From contig JAWLFE010000004.1 of the NCBI GenBank assembly GCA_041685735.1, positions 46,114 to 110,113 of the forward strand: a stretch of DNA of 64,000 nt, written 5' to 3'. Shown piece by piece: positions 28,471 to 37,390 of the stretch (its first letter is position 1; every line of letters begins with the position of its first letter). The translations under genes and the position numbers were made by a program. Source of the DNA: CSSed11-175R1 sp041685735. Lineage in GTDB: Bacteria; Actinomycetota; Nitriliruptoria; Nitriliruptorales; Nitriliruptoraceae. A model generated the notes under the pieces. It made no database searches. It was not told the origin of the DNA and saw only the letters and a list, made by a program, of their open reading frames with translations.

Positions 28471-29679
28471 ATGCCCCCCGCCACACCGACACCGGATCCG
28501 ATGCGCGCAGCCCGCCACCTGGTCGCCCCCGACGTCCAGGAGCTCCTGGCGACCGCGACCGAGGCCGCCGGTGGGGTCCTGGAGCAGGCAACCCTGCGCA
28601 GCGTCCACGACCGGGCCGGTCGCTCGGTGTCGCACGTCTATGCGGCGTCGATCCGGGTCGGTGACGAGGTCCGTGACGTCCTGCTGGTGGCTCACGTCGA
28701 CGCCCGTCCCCTCCCGGATGGTGCGTTCGAGTTGCGGTCCGGCGACGATCGTGTCGCGGTCTGGCGGTTCCCGCACGATCCCTTCCTGCCGGGGCTCGCC
28801 TCTGCGATCGACGAGCAGCGGGTCCGGGAGCTCCTGGACCGGCTGGGTGGGCCACCGGGCCGTGTCCGCCTGCTGACACGCGCCTACCGGCCATCTCGCC
28901 GGGCCGTCGTCGAGGTCACCATCGAGGGCGATGCGGGCACGGGGCGTGTGCTCTACCTCAAGGTGCTCGCGGGTGACCGGGCCCAGGAGATCGCTGCGAT
29001 CCACCGGCAGCTGGCTCCCACGCTGCCTGTGCCCGGGATCGTCGGCGTTGCCGGTGACCAGGGCATCGTCGCCCTGGAGGCGCTCGCTGGCGACACGCTC
29101 CGGTCGGCCCTGGTCGAGGGGAGGGCCCTGCCGGATCCGGCCGCGCTGGTCGAGCTGTCCGAGCGCTTCGCAGCCAGCGGGCTGACGACCCGCCGCGATC
29201 CACGAGCGTTCGCCGATGCGGGTCGGCACGTCGAGCCTCTGGCTGCCCTGGTCCCCGACCAACGCGGACGGTTGGAACGCGTCGCGACCGCGGCCGCGGA
29301 CATCGATCAGCCGCTCGTCGCCGTCCACGGTGACCTGCACGACGGGCAACTGCTGCTGTCCGGGGGTCCGATCACCGGGTTGCTGGACGTGGACGGGTCC
29401 GGCCAAGGGTGGCTCGCCCAGGATGCGGGCAACCTGATCGCCCACGTCCAGGCGGTCGGCGAGGTCTGGCCGGAGGCCACCGAGCGGGTGGAGGCGTTCG
29501 CTGCGTCGGTCGCCGAGGCCTACCGACCGCTCATCGGATCAGATCCGTTGGCCCGTGCGACGGCGGGCGCCTGGCTCGGGCTCGCGACGGGTCCCTACCG
29601 AGCGCAGGATGCCGGGTGGCCGGACCTGACCCGGGCCCGGATCGCCCGCGCCGAACGGGAACTGCCGGGGCGGGCGTAG
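28471..29679 (+). CDS. Aminoglycoside-phosphotransferase-fold kinase, unknown substrate
   Basis: The 402-residue product has an APH/choline-kinase-fold C-terminal half with catalytic loop HGDLHDGQ and a metal-binding LLDVDGSG. The usual asparagine of HGDxxxxN is glutamine here. The N-terminal 170 residues are a separate alpha/beta region of unclear family. Maltokinase-like sugar kinases and antibiotic kinases share this fold, so no substrate is proposed. ATG 28471 is preferred, with ATG 28501 as an alternative. It runs opposite to the two-component operon and is convergent with the gene at 29690. Confidence 0.75.
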   Translation: MPPATPTPDPMRAARHLVAPDVQELLATATEAAGGVLEQATLRSVHDRAGRSVSHVYAASIRVGDEVRDVLLVAHVDARPLPDGAFELRSGDDRVAVWRFPHDPFLPGLASAIDEQRVRELLDRLGGPPGRVRLLTRAYRPSRRAVVEVTIEGDAGTGRVLYLKVLAGDRAQEIAAIHRQLAPTLPVPGIVGVAGDQGIVALEALAGDTLRSALVEGRALPDPAALVELSERFAASGLTTRRDPRAFADAGRHVEPLAALVPDQRGRLERVATAAADIDQPLVAVHGDLHDGQLLLSGGPITGLLDVDGSGQGWLAQDAGNLIAHVQAVGEVWPEATERVEAFAASVAEAYRPLIGSDPLARATAGAWLGLATGPYRAQDAGWPDLTRARIARAERELPGRA

Positions 29680-29689
29680 GCTGCGGACG

Positions 29690-30286
29690 TCACGTGTCGA
29701 TCGACGACACCGAGCCGACCGAGTCGGGGCTGTCGGTGGACTCGGGTGAGTCGGTGGACTCGGGCGATTCGGGGGACTCGGGGGACTCCTCGAGCACCGT
29801 CACGGACCCGTCCGAACGGGAGTCGTCATCGACCTCGTCGTCGACGGAGTCCACGCTGTCGGCCGACGGTGCGGAGTCCTCGGACATCGGGCTCTCGGTC
29901 GACGATGGCGAGTCATCCGAGCCGGGAGCGTCCTGCAGGGTGGCTACCGTCCCGTTCAGGCTCACGGAGCCATCGGACGCGAGTTCCCCGTCCGTGTCCG
30001 CACTCGCCAGCGATCCCTGGGACGCACCACTCAGGGGCGAGCCACCACTCGTCGCGGTCGCGCTGATGACCGAGGTCTGCGAGTCGAGGCTCGGCAGTGA
30101 GTTGCTGCTGGTCATCGACGACAGCTGCGTGATGGCGCCGGGCTCAGCGACGTCATCGAGGTCGATCGACGACGTGCTCGGCCCGTTGCCGTTCGCGATC
30201 GCGGCGTTCAGTCCGAAAGCGCCGGCGGCGACCGCGGCGGTCGCACCGGCGGCGGTGACGGTCTGCCAACGCGAGAAGGACGGCAT
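29690..30286 (-). CDS. Ser/Asp-rich exported protein B
   Basis: The family is not recognised. The 198-residue product starts MPSFSRWQTVTAAGATAAVA, a signal-like stretch with a plausible cleavage region near AIAN. The rest is rich in Ser, Asp, Gly and Thr, passes into an acidic repeat (SPESPESPESTDSPESTDSP) and ends SSIDT. Protein A (25688-26107) has the same kind of start and end. AAGGAG precedes ATG 30286. An inverted repeat matching the one at the two-component promoter lies about 96 bp upstream. The composition suggests an extracellular, possibly cation-binding, low-complexity domain (inference). Confidence 0.65.
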   Translation of the reverse strand: MPSFSRWQTVTAAGATAAVAAGAFGLNAAIANGNGPSTSSIDLDDVAEPGAITQLSSMTSSNSLPSLDSQTSVISATATSGGSPLSGASQGSLASADTDGELASDGSVSLNGTVATLQDAPGSDDSPSSTESPMSEDSAPSADSVDSVDDEVDDDSRSDGSVTVLEESPESPESPESTDSPESTDSPDSVGSVSSIDT

Positions 30287-30381
30287 GGGATGCTCCTTGA
30301 GCGGCTCGGGAGGTGTGGGACGGGTCGTCCGTCATCGCTCACCACGGTGCCCCGAGGACCTGAGGGTGAGGTGTGAAGTAG

Positions 30382-30397
30382 CTGAGAGCCTTCTCAG
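30382..30397. promoter_or_regulatory. Second copy of the CTGAGAA-type palindrome
   Basis: CTGAGAGCCTTCTCAG; its reverse complement differs from the 28366 site at one of 16 positions. It precedes the Ser/Asp-rich protein B gene and overlaps the stop of the oxidoreductase, so it might also act as a hairpin at the end of that transcript. Confidence 0.5.
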
Positions 30398-31353
30398 CCA
30401 GCCGGGTCGAGCAGCAACTTGCCGATGCTGCGCCGTTCGCGCAGGTCTGTGTGGGCCTGTGCGGCCTCGGACAGGCCGTAGGTCCGACCCACGACCGGGC
30501 GGAGGGTCCCGGCGGCGGTCAGATCCAGCAGTTCGCGCATCGGTTGTGCCAGGTACCGCGCCGGATCGGCCATGCAGTGTGCGAGCCAGAAGCCGATCAC
30601 GCCGCGCGAGCGGCTCATGAGCTCACCGAGGTCGACCCTGGACGGCGCGGTCCGTGATGCCATGCCGAAGAACGCCAGTCGACCGAAGGGAGCCAGCGCG
30701 GCCAGACTCTGATCCGTGGTGCGGCCTCCGACCATCTCGAGGACCACGTCGACCTTCTTGCCCTCGTTGGCGTCCTGTAACGCCGTCTTCAGGTCGTCCA
30801 CGCCGGCATCCACCGTGACGTCCGCACCCAGGTCGAGCGCGAGTTGTCGCTTGTCCTCAGTGGAGGCGACCGCGATCACGCGTCCCGCCCCGTCGGCCCT
30901 GGCGAGTTGTACCGCGAGTGTTCCCACACCGCCCGCCGCCGCGTGCACGACGACCGATTCCCCCTTCGAGAGCTTCGCGGAGGTCCGCAGCAGGTGCCAG
31001 GCCGTCAGACCCTGCAGGACCAGCGCGAGTGCCTGGCCGTCATCGACCGCCTCCGGGACCTCGAAACTGAAGGCGTCGGCAGCCAGCGCCTTCTGCGCGT
31101 ACCCGCCGCCGCCCAGTAGCGCGACCACCCGGCGCCCGTCGTCGGTGGTGCCGACGGCTTCAGCGCCGGGCACCATCGGCAGTTCGGCCGGGGCGAGGTA
31201 GCTGTTCTCGACCTGGTGCGTATCGGCGTAGTTGATCCCGGCCCGGCTGATGTTCAGGACCTGCGTTCCGGGACCGGCCTGGGGTTCCGGCTGGTCATCG
31301 ACCAGCGTGAGGACCTCGGGACCGCCGAACTCGGTGATACGGATCGCGCGCAC
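30394..31353 (-). CDS. NADPH:quinone oxidoreductase-type zinc-less MDR protein
   Basis: The 319-residue product belongs to the medium-chain dehydrogenase/reductase superfamily, quinone reductase branch. It shows the GroES-like N-terminal domain (MRAIRITEFGGPEVL), VVVHAAAGGVGTLAVQLA for NADPH binding, and no set of zinc-ligand cysteines. It would reduce quinones or enals with NADPH in the cytosol. The GTG start has AAGGA 7 nt upstream. A second member of the family lies at 31907-32875, but the two differ enough to be separate genes rather than a recent duplication. Confidence 0.88.
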   Translation of the reverse strand: MRAIRITEFGGPEVLTLVDDQPEPQAGPGTQVLNISRAGINYADTHQVENSYLAPAELPMVPGAEAVGTTDDGRRVVALLGGGGYAQKALAADAFSFEVPEAVDDGQALALVLQGLTAWHLLRTSAKLSKGESVVVHAAAGGVGTLAVQLARADGAGRVIAVASTEDKRQLALDLGADVTVDAGVDDLKTALQDANEGKKVDVVLEMVGGRTTDQSLAALAPFGRLAFFGMASRTAPSRVDLGELMSRSRGVIGFWLAHCMADPARYLAQPMRELLDLTAAGTLRPVVGRTYGLSEAAQAHTDLRERRSIGKLLLDPAG

Positions 31354-31421
31354 GTGGGGTTCCTTGTCGTGGGTGGGGCATGGGTGGGAGGGGCCGTGTC
31401 GGGACGGACCAGCCGTCGGAT

Positions 31422-31910
31422 CTAGACGAGTGGTACCGCCTCGGCCCCGATCGCGCTGAGCAGTTCATCCGCGTCCACCAGCAGGGCCACGCCGTGGGCA
31501 CCTGCGCCGATCGACACGGTTCCGCCGCCGACGATGGAATCATCGGCGATGATCGGCCAGGTGCGGCTCGCGCCCAACGGCGTGATGGTCCCGCGTTCGT
31601 AGCCGGTGGCCTGCCTGGCCGTGTCGGCATCGGGCAGGGACAGGCGTGACACCCCGAGGTGGCTGCGCAGCTTCGGCCAATCGATCTGCGCCGGTCCCGG
31701 GACCAGGACGAGCAGATAGTCGTCGGCGGCACGGCGCACGACCATCGTCTTGAGCAGCCGATCGGGCGCCACACCGATCCGTTCGGCGGCCTCCTGGGCG
31801 CTGCGGGCCCGTTCGATGACCCGTACCTCGTAGGCGAGGCCCAGGTCATCGGCCGCCCGGGTCGCGGCGGTGACCGGGCCGTCCCCGACCGCATCGGTCG
31901 TGTCGTTCAT
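31422..31910 (-). CDS. YbaK/EbsC-family aminoacyl-tRNA deacylase
   Basis: The 162-residue protein has the YbaK fold signature: LLKTMVVRR with the conserved lysine, and ATGYERGTITPLG. Family members clear mischarged tRNA such as Cys-tRNA(Pro) or Ala-tRNA(Pro). It starts within the last codons of the upstream oxidoreductase (4-bp overlap), so they share a transcript. Substrate specificity cannot be assigned by eye. Confidence 0.85.
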   Translation of the reverse strand: MNDTTDAVGDGPVTAATRAADDLGLAYEVRVIERARSAQEAAERIGVAPDRLLKTMVVRRAADDYLLVLVPGPAQIDWPKLRSHLGVSRLSLPDADTARQATGYERGTITPLGASRTWPIIADDSIVGGGTVSIGAGAHGVALLVDADELLSAIGAEAVPLV

Positions 31911-32875
31911 GGGCGCAGGACCAGCTTGCCGGCGGTGGTGCCGGACGCGAGGTCCTCGTGGGCCGTCGCGGCATCACGGAGCGAGTAGGTGCCGTGCACC
32001 TTGAGGTGGAGCTGTCCCGTCGAGAGCAGGTCGAACAACGCGGTCGCGCGCCAGGTCAGTTCGTCGGCGGTGGCGGTGTAGGACCCGAGGGTCGGCCGCG
32101 TCACGTACAGCGACCCCTTCCGCGCGAGCAGGCCGAGGTCGAACGGGGGGACGGGTCCAGAGGCGTTGCCGTACATCACCAGCAGCCCCCGCGGGCGCAG
32201 GGAGTCCAGCGACCCCTCGTAGGTGTCGGCACCGACCGAGTCGTAGACGACGTCGACGCCCTGCCCGTCGGTGAGTTCGCGCACCCTCGTCGGGACGTCG
32301 ACGTCCCGGTAGAACACGATCTCGTCCGCGCCGAGCGCGCGGACCTCCTCGGCCTTCGCCTCCGTCGATGTGCAGGCCAGGACCCGGGCACCTCGACGTT
32401 TCGCGAGTTGGACCAGGATCCGCCCGACCCCGCCGGCCGCGGCGTAGACCAGCACGGTGTCGTCCTCGCCCAGGGTGGTCGTCGACTGCGTGAGGTAGTG
32501 GGCGGTCATGCCCTGCAGCATGATCGCTGCGGCGGTCTCCAGCGGCACGTCGGACGGGACGGGCACGGTCCGGTCGGCTCGCACCGCGAGGTGGGTCGCG
32601 TAGGAGCCCATCGTGTCGGCCCAGGCGACGCGGTCACCGACCTGCCGGGCGGTCACCCCGGCGCCCACGGCCACGACGGTCCCTGCGCCCTCCAGGCCGA
32701 TCCCGCTCGGCAGGTCGACGGGGTAGAGGCCGGATCGGTGGTAGGTGTCGATGAAGTTCACGCCGGCGGCCACGACCTCCACGATCACCTCGCCGGGACC
32801 CGGGTCGGGGGTGTCCATCTGCTCCATCCGCAGGACGTCTGGCCCGCCCGTTCGCTCGAAACGCATCGCGTCCAT
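31907..32875 (-). CDS. Quinone oxidoreductase (QorA-like MDR family)
   Basis: The 322-residue product has the quinone reductase pattern: MDAMRFERTGGPDVLRMEQ at the start, GVNFIDTYHRSGLYP, and VLVYAAAGGVGRILVQLA for NADPH binding. It lacks zinc ligands. ATG 32875 is chosen because AGAGGT stands 8 nt upstream; the frame extends further without one. It is the first gene of a minus-strand unit with ybaK, divergent from methylglyoxal synthase. It probably handles electrophilic carbonyls or quinones. Confidence 0.9.
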   Translation of the reverse strand: MDAMRFERTGGPDVLRMEQMDTPDPGPGEVIVEVVAAGVNFIDTYHRSGLYPVDLPSGIGLEGAGTVVAVGAGVTARQVGDRVAWADTMGSYATHLAVRADRTVPVPSDVPLETAAAIMLQGMTAHYLTQSTTTLGEDDTVLVYAAAGGVGRILVQLAKRRGARVLACTSTEAKAEEVRALGADEIVFYRDVDVPTRVRELTDGQGVDVVYDSVGADTYEGSLDSLRPRGLLVMYGNASGPVPPFDLGLLARKGSLYVTRPTLGSYTATADELTWRATALFDLLSTGQLHLKVHGTYSLRDAATAHEDLASGTTAGKLVLRP

Positions 32876-33029
32876 GGTGGGTGACCTCTCGTCGACTGCC
32901 GGCACGTCCTCCATCGGATCGTGCCCAGGCCACGACGGTAGTCGTTGGGATCGACCGGCTGCCGAGGTCGGCGGCTACGGTTCCGCTGGGGTCCCGCCAG
33001 ACCACACAGCCACCCCCGGGAGGTCTACG

Positions 33030-33425
33030 GTGCCGGCCACGCTCGCCCTGATCGCCCACGACGCGCGCAAGGACGATCTGGTGGCGTTCGCACGGCGACG
33101 GCACGACGATCTGGCCCGCTTCAGCCTGATCGCGACGGGCACCACGGGTGGCCGGTTGGTCGAGGAAGCCGGTCTGGAGGTCACCTGCCTGCTGTCCGGA
33201 CCGATCGGTGGCGATGTGCAGATCGGCGCGCACCTGCTCGACGGTGGGGTGGTCGGGGTCCTGTTCCTGCGCGACCCGATGACCGCGCACCCGCATGAGC
33301 CGGACATCCAGGCGCTGCTCAAGCTCTGCGACATCCACGGGATCGCGGTGGCGACCAACGAGGTCACCGCCGAACTCGTCCTCGACGGCCTCATCCGGGC
33401 GGCGGGTGCCGACGGCGCCGGCTGA
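33030..33425 (+). CDS. mgsA: Methylglyoxal synthase
   Basis: The enzyme converts dihydroxyacetone phosphate to methylglyoxal and phosphate, a bypass that relieves sugar-phosphate stress. The 131-residue length fits. Visible motifs are LIAHDARKDDL, ATGTTGG (phosphate binding), SGPIGGDVQIGA and FLRDPMTAHPHEPDI with the conserved HPHEPDI. GTG 33030 is preceded by GGGAGG. TACGGT at 32976-32981 is a possible -10. The divergent oxidoreductases could reduce reactive carbonyls, a plausible but unproven link. Confidence 0.95.
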   Translation: MPATLALIAHDARKDDLVAFARRRHDDLARFSLIATGTTGGRLVEEAGLEVTCLLSGPIGGDVQIGAHLLDGGVVGVLFLRDPMTAHPHEPDIQALLKLCDIHGIAVATNEVTAELVLDGLIRAAGADGAG

Positions 33426-33570
33426 GGGCCGGGTCGGTGTGGTCGGTGTTCTCCGGGGTGCCGTAGCCTCGTGACCACCGCGTCGTGTGGTGCGTCGCTC
33501 CCGCCACGTCGCGCCACGGCCGCGTCCGTCCGTGGCCGTCCTCCCCTCCCGCCTGATCAGGAGCCCTCCC

Positions 33571-34467
33571 GTGAAGAGCGAGTTCACCGGCGTCCCCGAC
33601 GTCCGCGAGCGGTTGACGGAGGTCGGCTACCTCGTCGACCCCTCTATCGAGACGGTCGTCTACCTCGCCGAGCGGCTCCAGAAGCCGATCCTGGTCGAGG
33701 GGCCGGCCGGCGTCGGCAAGACCGAGTTGGCCAAGGCCGTCGCTGCGGCCCGGGGCGCCGACCTCGTCCGCCTGCAGTGCTACGAGGGCCTCGACGAGGC
33801 CAAGGCCCTCTACGAGTGGAACTACAAGAAGCAACTGCTGCGCATCACCCACGCCCGCGGTGGCGAGGGCGGGCAGGGTGAGGACTGGGAGGAGGTCGAG
33901 GACGATCTGTTCGGCGAGGACTACCTGCTGGAGCGTCCGCTGCTGCGTGCGCTGCGCAACCCTCGCGAGACGGTCCTGCTGATCGACGAGGTCGACAAGG
34001 TCGACTTCGAGTTCGAGGCGTTGCTGCTCGAGATCCTGTCCGACTTCCAGATCACGATCCCGGAGCTCGGCACGGTCACCGGCACCCACCATCCGTTCGT
34101 GGTGCTCACCTCCAACAACACCCGTGAGCTGTCGGAGGCGCTCAAGCGCCGGTGCCTCTACCTCTACCTCGACTACCCCTCGGTCGAACGCGAGAAGCAG
34201 ATCGTGCTGTCACGGGTGCCGGAGGCCCCGGAGCAGTTGGCCGACCAGCTCGTGCGGATCGTGCGATCCCTGCGCCAGTTGGAGCTGAAGAAGCCGCCGT
34301 CGATCTCCGAGACGCTCGATTGGGCCCGCACCCTGCTCGCGCTCGGGTTCGAGCACGTCGACGAGGACGTCGCGAAGGGCACGATGAACGTGCTGCTGAA
34401 GTACCAGCAGGACGTCGTCAAGGCCACCGGGCACCTGCGCCTGCCACCCCGCCCGGAGATGAACTAG
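33571..34467 (+). CDS. MoxR-family AAA+ ATPase
   Basis: MoxR ATPases work as chaperones with VWA-domain proteins in metalloenzyme or complex maturation. The 298-residue product has Walker A EGPAGVGKTELAK, Walker B LLIDEVDKVD, sensor TSNNTRELSEALKRRC and the C-terminal lid. GTG 33571 follows CAGGAG. TAGCCT at 33464-33469 is a candidate -10. The partner VWA protein is two genes downstream, with a single-span beta-propeller-like protein between them. Confidence 0.93.
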   Translation: MKSEFTGVPDVRERLTEVGYLVDPSIETVVYLAERLQKPILVEGPAGVGKTELAKAVAAARGADLVRLQCYEGLDEAKALYEWNYKKQLLRITHARGGEGGQGEDWEEVEDDLFGEDYLLERPLLRALRNPRETVLLIDEVDKVDFEFEALLLEILSDFQITIPELGTVTGTHHPFVVLTSNNTRELSEALKRRCLYLYLDYPSVEREKQIVLSRVPEAPEQLADQLVRIVRSLRQLELKKPPSISETLDWARTLLALGFEHVDEDVAKGTMNVLLKYQQDVVKATGHLRLPPRPEMN

Positions 34468-34487
34468 ATGCGCGAGGTCCGGCCAGT

Positions 34488-35888
34488 ATGAGCAGCGCCA
34501 CTCCGGAGCCACCGCCGGAGACCCCGGGACACACCGACCCGATGGCCGCTGACCGGCGTGTCCTGATCATCGGGCTCGTGACGATGGTGGTCCTGTTGGG
34601 CGTGGGCGTCACGGGCGCGGCGCTGTTCACCGGCTCGGCCTGTGGCGACATCGGGCTGCAGCCCGTCGGGGCCGGGCTGTCCGACGAGGATCGCACCGTG
34701 GTGCTCGATGAACTCGGGGTCGCCGGCGAGCTCGAACAGCAACTGGACGCCACCTCCGAGGACCTGGAAGCCGTGTTCGGCCCGGTCCGTGGGCTGGCCG
34801 AGGTCGGTGACGTGACCACCCTCGTGGCGCTCGACGACGCGGTTGCGGCCATCGGATCCAACCGGGTCACCGTCGTGGACGGGGCCGGCAGCTCGATCCT
34901 GGCCAGCGCGAGCTTCGACGACCCGACACAGCTCGTCGGCTCCGGTGGTTCGCTGTTCTCGCTCGCTCTCGTCAACCCCTTGACGGGGCAGGTCGATGCG
35001 CTCGTGCCGGTGGATCCGGCACTGGACGCCGGCACCTGCGTCGACACCGCGGTCGTCGGTGAGCCGTTCGCGTTCCACCTCGCTGCGGGCGGTGGCGGGT
35101 TGCTGCTGTTCCGGGTCGAGGAGGATGCCGCGTTCCCGGAGGTCGAGCTTCGGACCGGCGCGGACGGACGACGTTGGACCACCTCGTTGGACGTCCCGGT
35201 CGCGCCCCCCGGGATCCTCGCGGAACGCATCAGCGGCGGGCTCGGTGAGGATCTGGTGGTGCTGGGTCGTCGTGTCGTCCCGGGCGAGGCGGAACCGGCG
35301 GCCATGGCCCTCGGGCGGGGCGATGGGCAACCGAGGTGGGAGGTCGACCCGTCAGCGCTCGATGCGGTGATCCAGCAGACGCCGGTGTGGATCACCGTGC
35401 TGGCTGTCGAGGATGATGTGGTGATCCTGGGGGCTGCCGAGGAGGAGGCGCGTGATGTCGTCACACCGGTGGCGCTCGGGGCGGAGGATGGCGCGGTGCG
35501 CTGGATCGGTGAGCCCATCGGCGGGCCGGTCGACGTCGAGGTGGTCGACAACACGGTGTGGCTGCTCGGGCGTCTGGCCGGCGGCATCGAGGTGGCCCGA
35601 CTGGATGCCGGCGATGGGTCACCCCGGTCGACCCCGTGGCGCGTGGACCACGGCGGCGCCCTCCGCGTGCTCGATGGGATGCAGCCGGTCGTCGTCGGTG
35701 AGGCGGGTCTGCGTGCCTGGGAGGATCCATCGGACCCGGACGACCATGGCTGGCGATCGATCGTGACCACGGCCGGTGATGACGATGCGGTCGTGTTCCA
35801 CGACGTCCGGTCGATCGGGGGCGCGGTCCAGGTGCTGCTCGGTGTGGACGGCGAGGCGGGCCTGCTGGTGACCCTGCCGGGACGGTGA
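34488..35888 (+). CDS. Single-span membrane protein with beta-propeller-like ectodomain
   Basis: No family is certain. The 466-residue product has a short Pro-rich cytoplasmic N-terminus, one membrane span at about 25-45 (VLIIGLVTMVVLLGVGVTGA) and a long outside domain. That domain repeats hydrophobic beta-strand segments with PRWEVD and VRWIGEP motifs, similar to PQQ-like or YVTN propeller blades. ATG 34488 lies 20 bp after the MoxR stop; 89 bp separate it from the VWA gene. Its place inside a MoxR-VWA pair suggests it is a target or accessory of that system (inference). Confidence 0.7.
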   Translation: MSSATPEPPPETPGHTDPMAADRRVLIIGLVTMVVLLGVGVTGAALFTGSACGDIGLQPVGAGLSDEDRTVVLDELGVAGELEQQLDATSEDLEAVFGPVRGLAEVGDVTTLVALDDAVAAIGSNRVTVVDGAGSSILASASFDDPTQLVGSGGSLFSLALVNPLTGQVDALVPVDPALDAGTCVDTAVVGEPFAFHLAAGGGGLLLFRVEEDAAFPEVELRTGADGRRWTTSLDVPVAPPGILAERISGGLGEDLVVLGRRVVPGEAEPAAMALGRGDGQPRWEVDPSALDAVIQQTPVWITVLAVEDDVVILGAAEEEARDVVTPVALGAEDGAVRWIGEPIGGPVDVEVVDNTVWLLGRLAGGIEVARLDAGDGSPRSTPWRVDHGGALRVLDGMQPVVVGEAGLRAWEDPSDPDDHGWRSIVTTAGDDDAVVFHDVRSIGGAVQVLLGVDGEAGLLVTLPGR

Positions 35889-35977
35889 CGGTCGGGACCG
35901 CCACCACCCACCGCGAAGCCGGGCGGTACCGTCGGGGTGCGTCACCGCACCGGTCGGGTGACGGGAGGTGGTCCGAC

Positions 35978-37390
35978 GTGTCCGAGCAGCTGGTGTTCGC
36001 GGAGGGGCCACCGCCGGTCAACGGGTTCCTGCAGCGGATCCTGGACTTCGTGGCGGCCCTGCGACGTGCCGGGGTCAACGCGACCCAGTCGGAGGCGATC
36101 GATGCCGTGCGCACGCTGCCGTACCTCGACCTGTTGCACCGCGAGCAGCTCCGTGAGGCGCTCGCGGCGGTGACGATCACCTCGCAGCCACACCGGCGCG
36201 TGTTCAACGACCTGTTCGAGTTGTACTTCCCGGCCCGCGAGGCAGCGGCTGACGATACCCCGTTCGTCACCGATGAACCGGCCGAGGATCCGGATCCCGA
36301 CGAGTACCTCTCGGAGCTCCTCGAGTCGCTGATGGAGGGCGGCGATGACCGGATCCGGCAGATGGCCCGGATGGCCGTCGAACGGTTCGGTCGCGTCGAG
36401 GGACGCGATGGGGGGACCTCCTACTTCCAGTACAAGGTCTTCCGTGCCGTCGACATCCAGCAGCTGTTGAAGGACCTGCTGTCCCGCGCGCAGGACGACG
36501 GCGACGGCGAGCTGACCGCACTCGAGGAGCGGCTGTACCGCGACGAGTTCGAGGCGCGGCTCCGGTCCTTCCAGCAGGAGGTCGAGGCGGAGATCCGTCG
36601 GCGCGCCGCCGCGCAGCGCGGGCTCGACAAGGTGGCGGACCGGATGACCCGGCCACCGGTCGAGGAGCTCGACTTCTTCCACCTCTCGGCCGAGGATCAG
36701 GCCCAGCTGCGGGCGCAGATCGCGCCGCTGGCGCGCAAGCTGGCGACCCGGGTGTCGGTCAAACGCAAGCACGGCAAGGACGGCCGCCTGGACGTCCGTC
36801 GGACGGTGCGGCGGTCGCTGGCGACCGGCGGGGTGCCCTTCGATCCATCGTTCCGCCCGCGCCGTCCACACAAGCCCGAGCTGTTCGTGATCTGCGACGT
36901 CTCCGGGTCGGTCGCGTCCTTCGCGCGCTTCACCCTGATGTTGGTGCACGCCCTGCAGGAGCAGTTCGCCAAGGTCCGCAGCTTCGCCTTCATCGACACC
37001 CTGGACGAGGTCACCTCGCTGTTCGCGTCGGGTGACGTCGGGGACGCGATGAAGCGCATGATGTCGGAGGCCGAGCTCGTCTGGCTCGACGGGCATTCGG
37101 ATTACGGCCACTCGTTGGAACGCTTCCACGGCGAGCATGCGGCGGATGTCTCCCCGCGGTCGACGGTGCTGATCCTGGGTGACGCCCGCAACAACTATCG
37201 GCAGGCGAACTCGTGGGTGCTGGAGGATCTGCAGCGTCGTGCGCGCCACGTCTACTGGTTGAACCCGGAGCCGATCCAGTTCTGGGACACCGGGGATTCG
37301 ATCGCGACGAGCTACGGCCGGTTCGTCGACGAGATGGTCGAGGTCCGCAACCTCAAGCAACTCGCGAGGTTCGTCGAGCGGATCGCGTAG
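35978..37390 (+). CDS. VWA-domain protein, CoxE-like
   Basis: The 470-residue protein has a long alpha-helical N-terminal part (to about 290) with basic segments (KRKHGKDGRLDVRRTVRR) and a C-terminal VWA domain. The MIDAS motif DVSGS (D307, S309, S311) is intact. CoxE-type VWA proteins act with MoxR ATPases in inserting metals or assembling enzymes such as CO dehydrogenase, but no cox genes are present here. GTG 35978 has GGGAGG upstream. The last codons (FVERIA, stop) are part of a 52-bp tandem repeat that continues beyond the gene. Confidence 0.88.
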   Translation: MSEQLVFAEGPPPVNGFLQRILDFVAALRRAGVNATQSEAIDAVRTLPYLDLLHREQLREALAAVTITSQPHRRVFNDLFELYFPAREAAADDTPFVTDEPAEDPDPDEYLSELLESLMEGGDDRIRQMARMAVERFGRVEGRDGGTSYFQYKVFRAVDIQQLLKDLLSRAQDDGDGELTALEERLYRDEFEARLRSFQQEVEAEIRRRAAAQRGLDKVADRMTRPPVEELDFFHLSAEDQAQLRAQIAPLARKLATRVSVKRKHGKDGRLDVRRTVRRSLATGGVPFDPSFRPRRPHKPELFVICDVSGSVASFARFTLMLVHALQEQFAKVRSFAFIDTLDEVTSLFASGDVGDAMKRMMSEAELVWLDGHSDYGHSLERFHGEHAADVSPRSTVLILGDARNNYRQANSWVLEDLQRRARHVYWLNPEPIQFWDTGDSIATSYGRFVDEMVEVRNLKQLARFVERIA

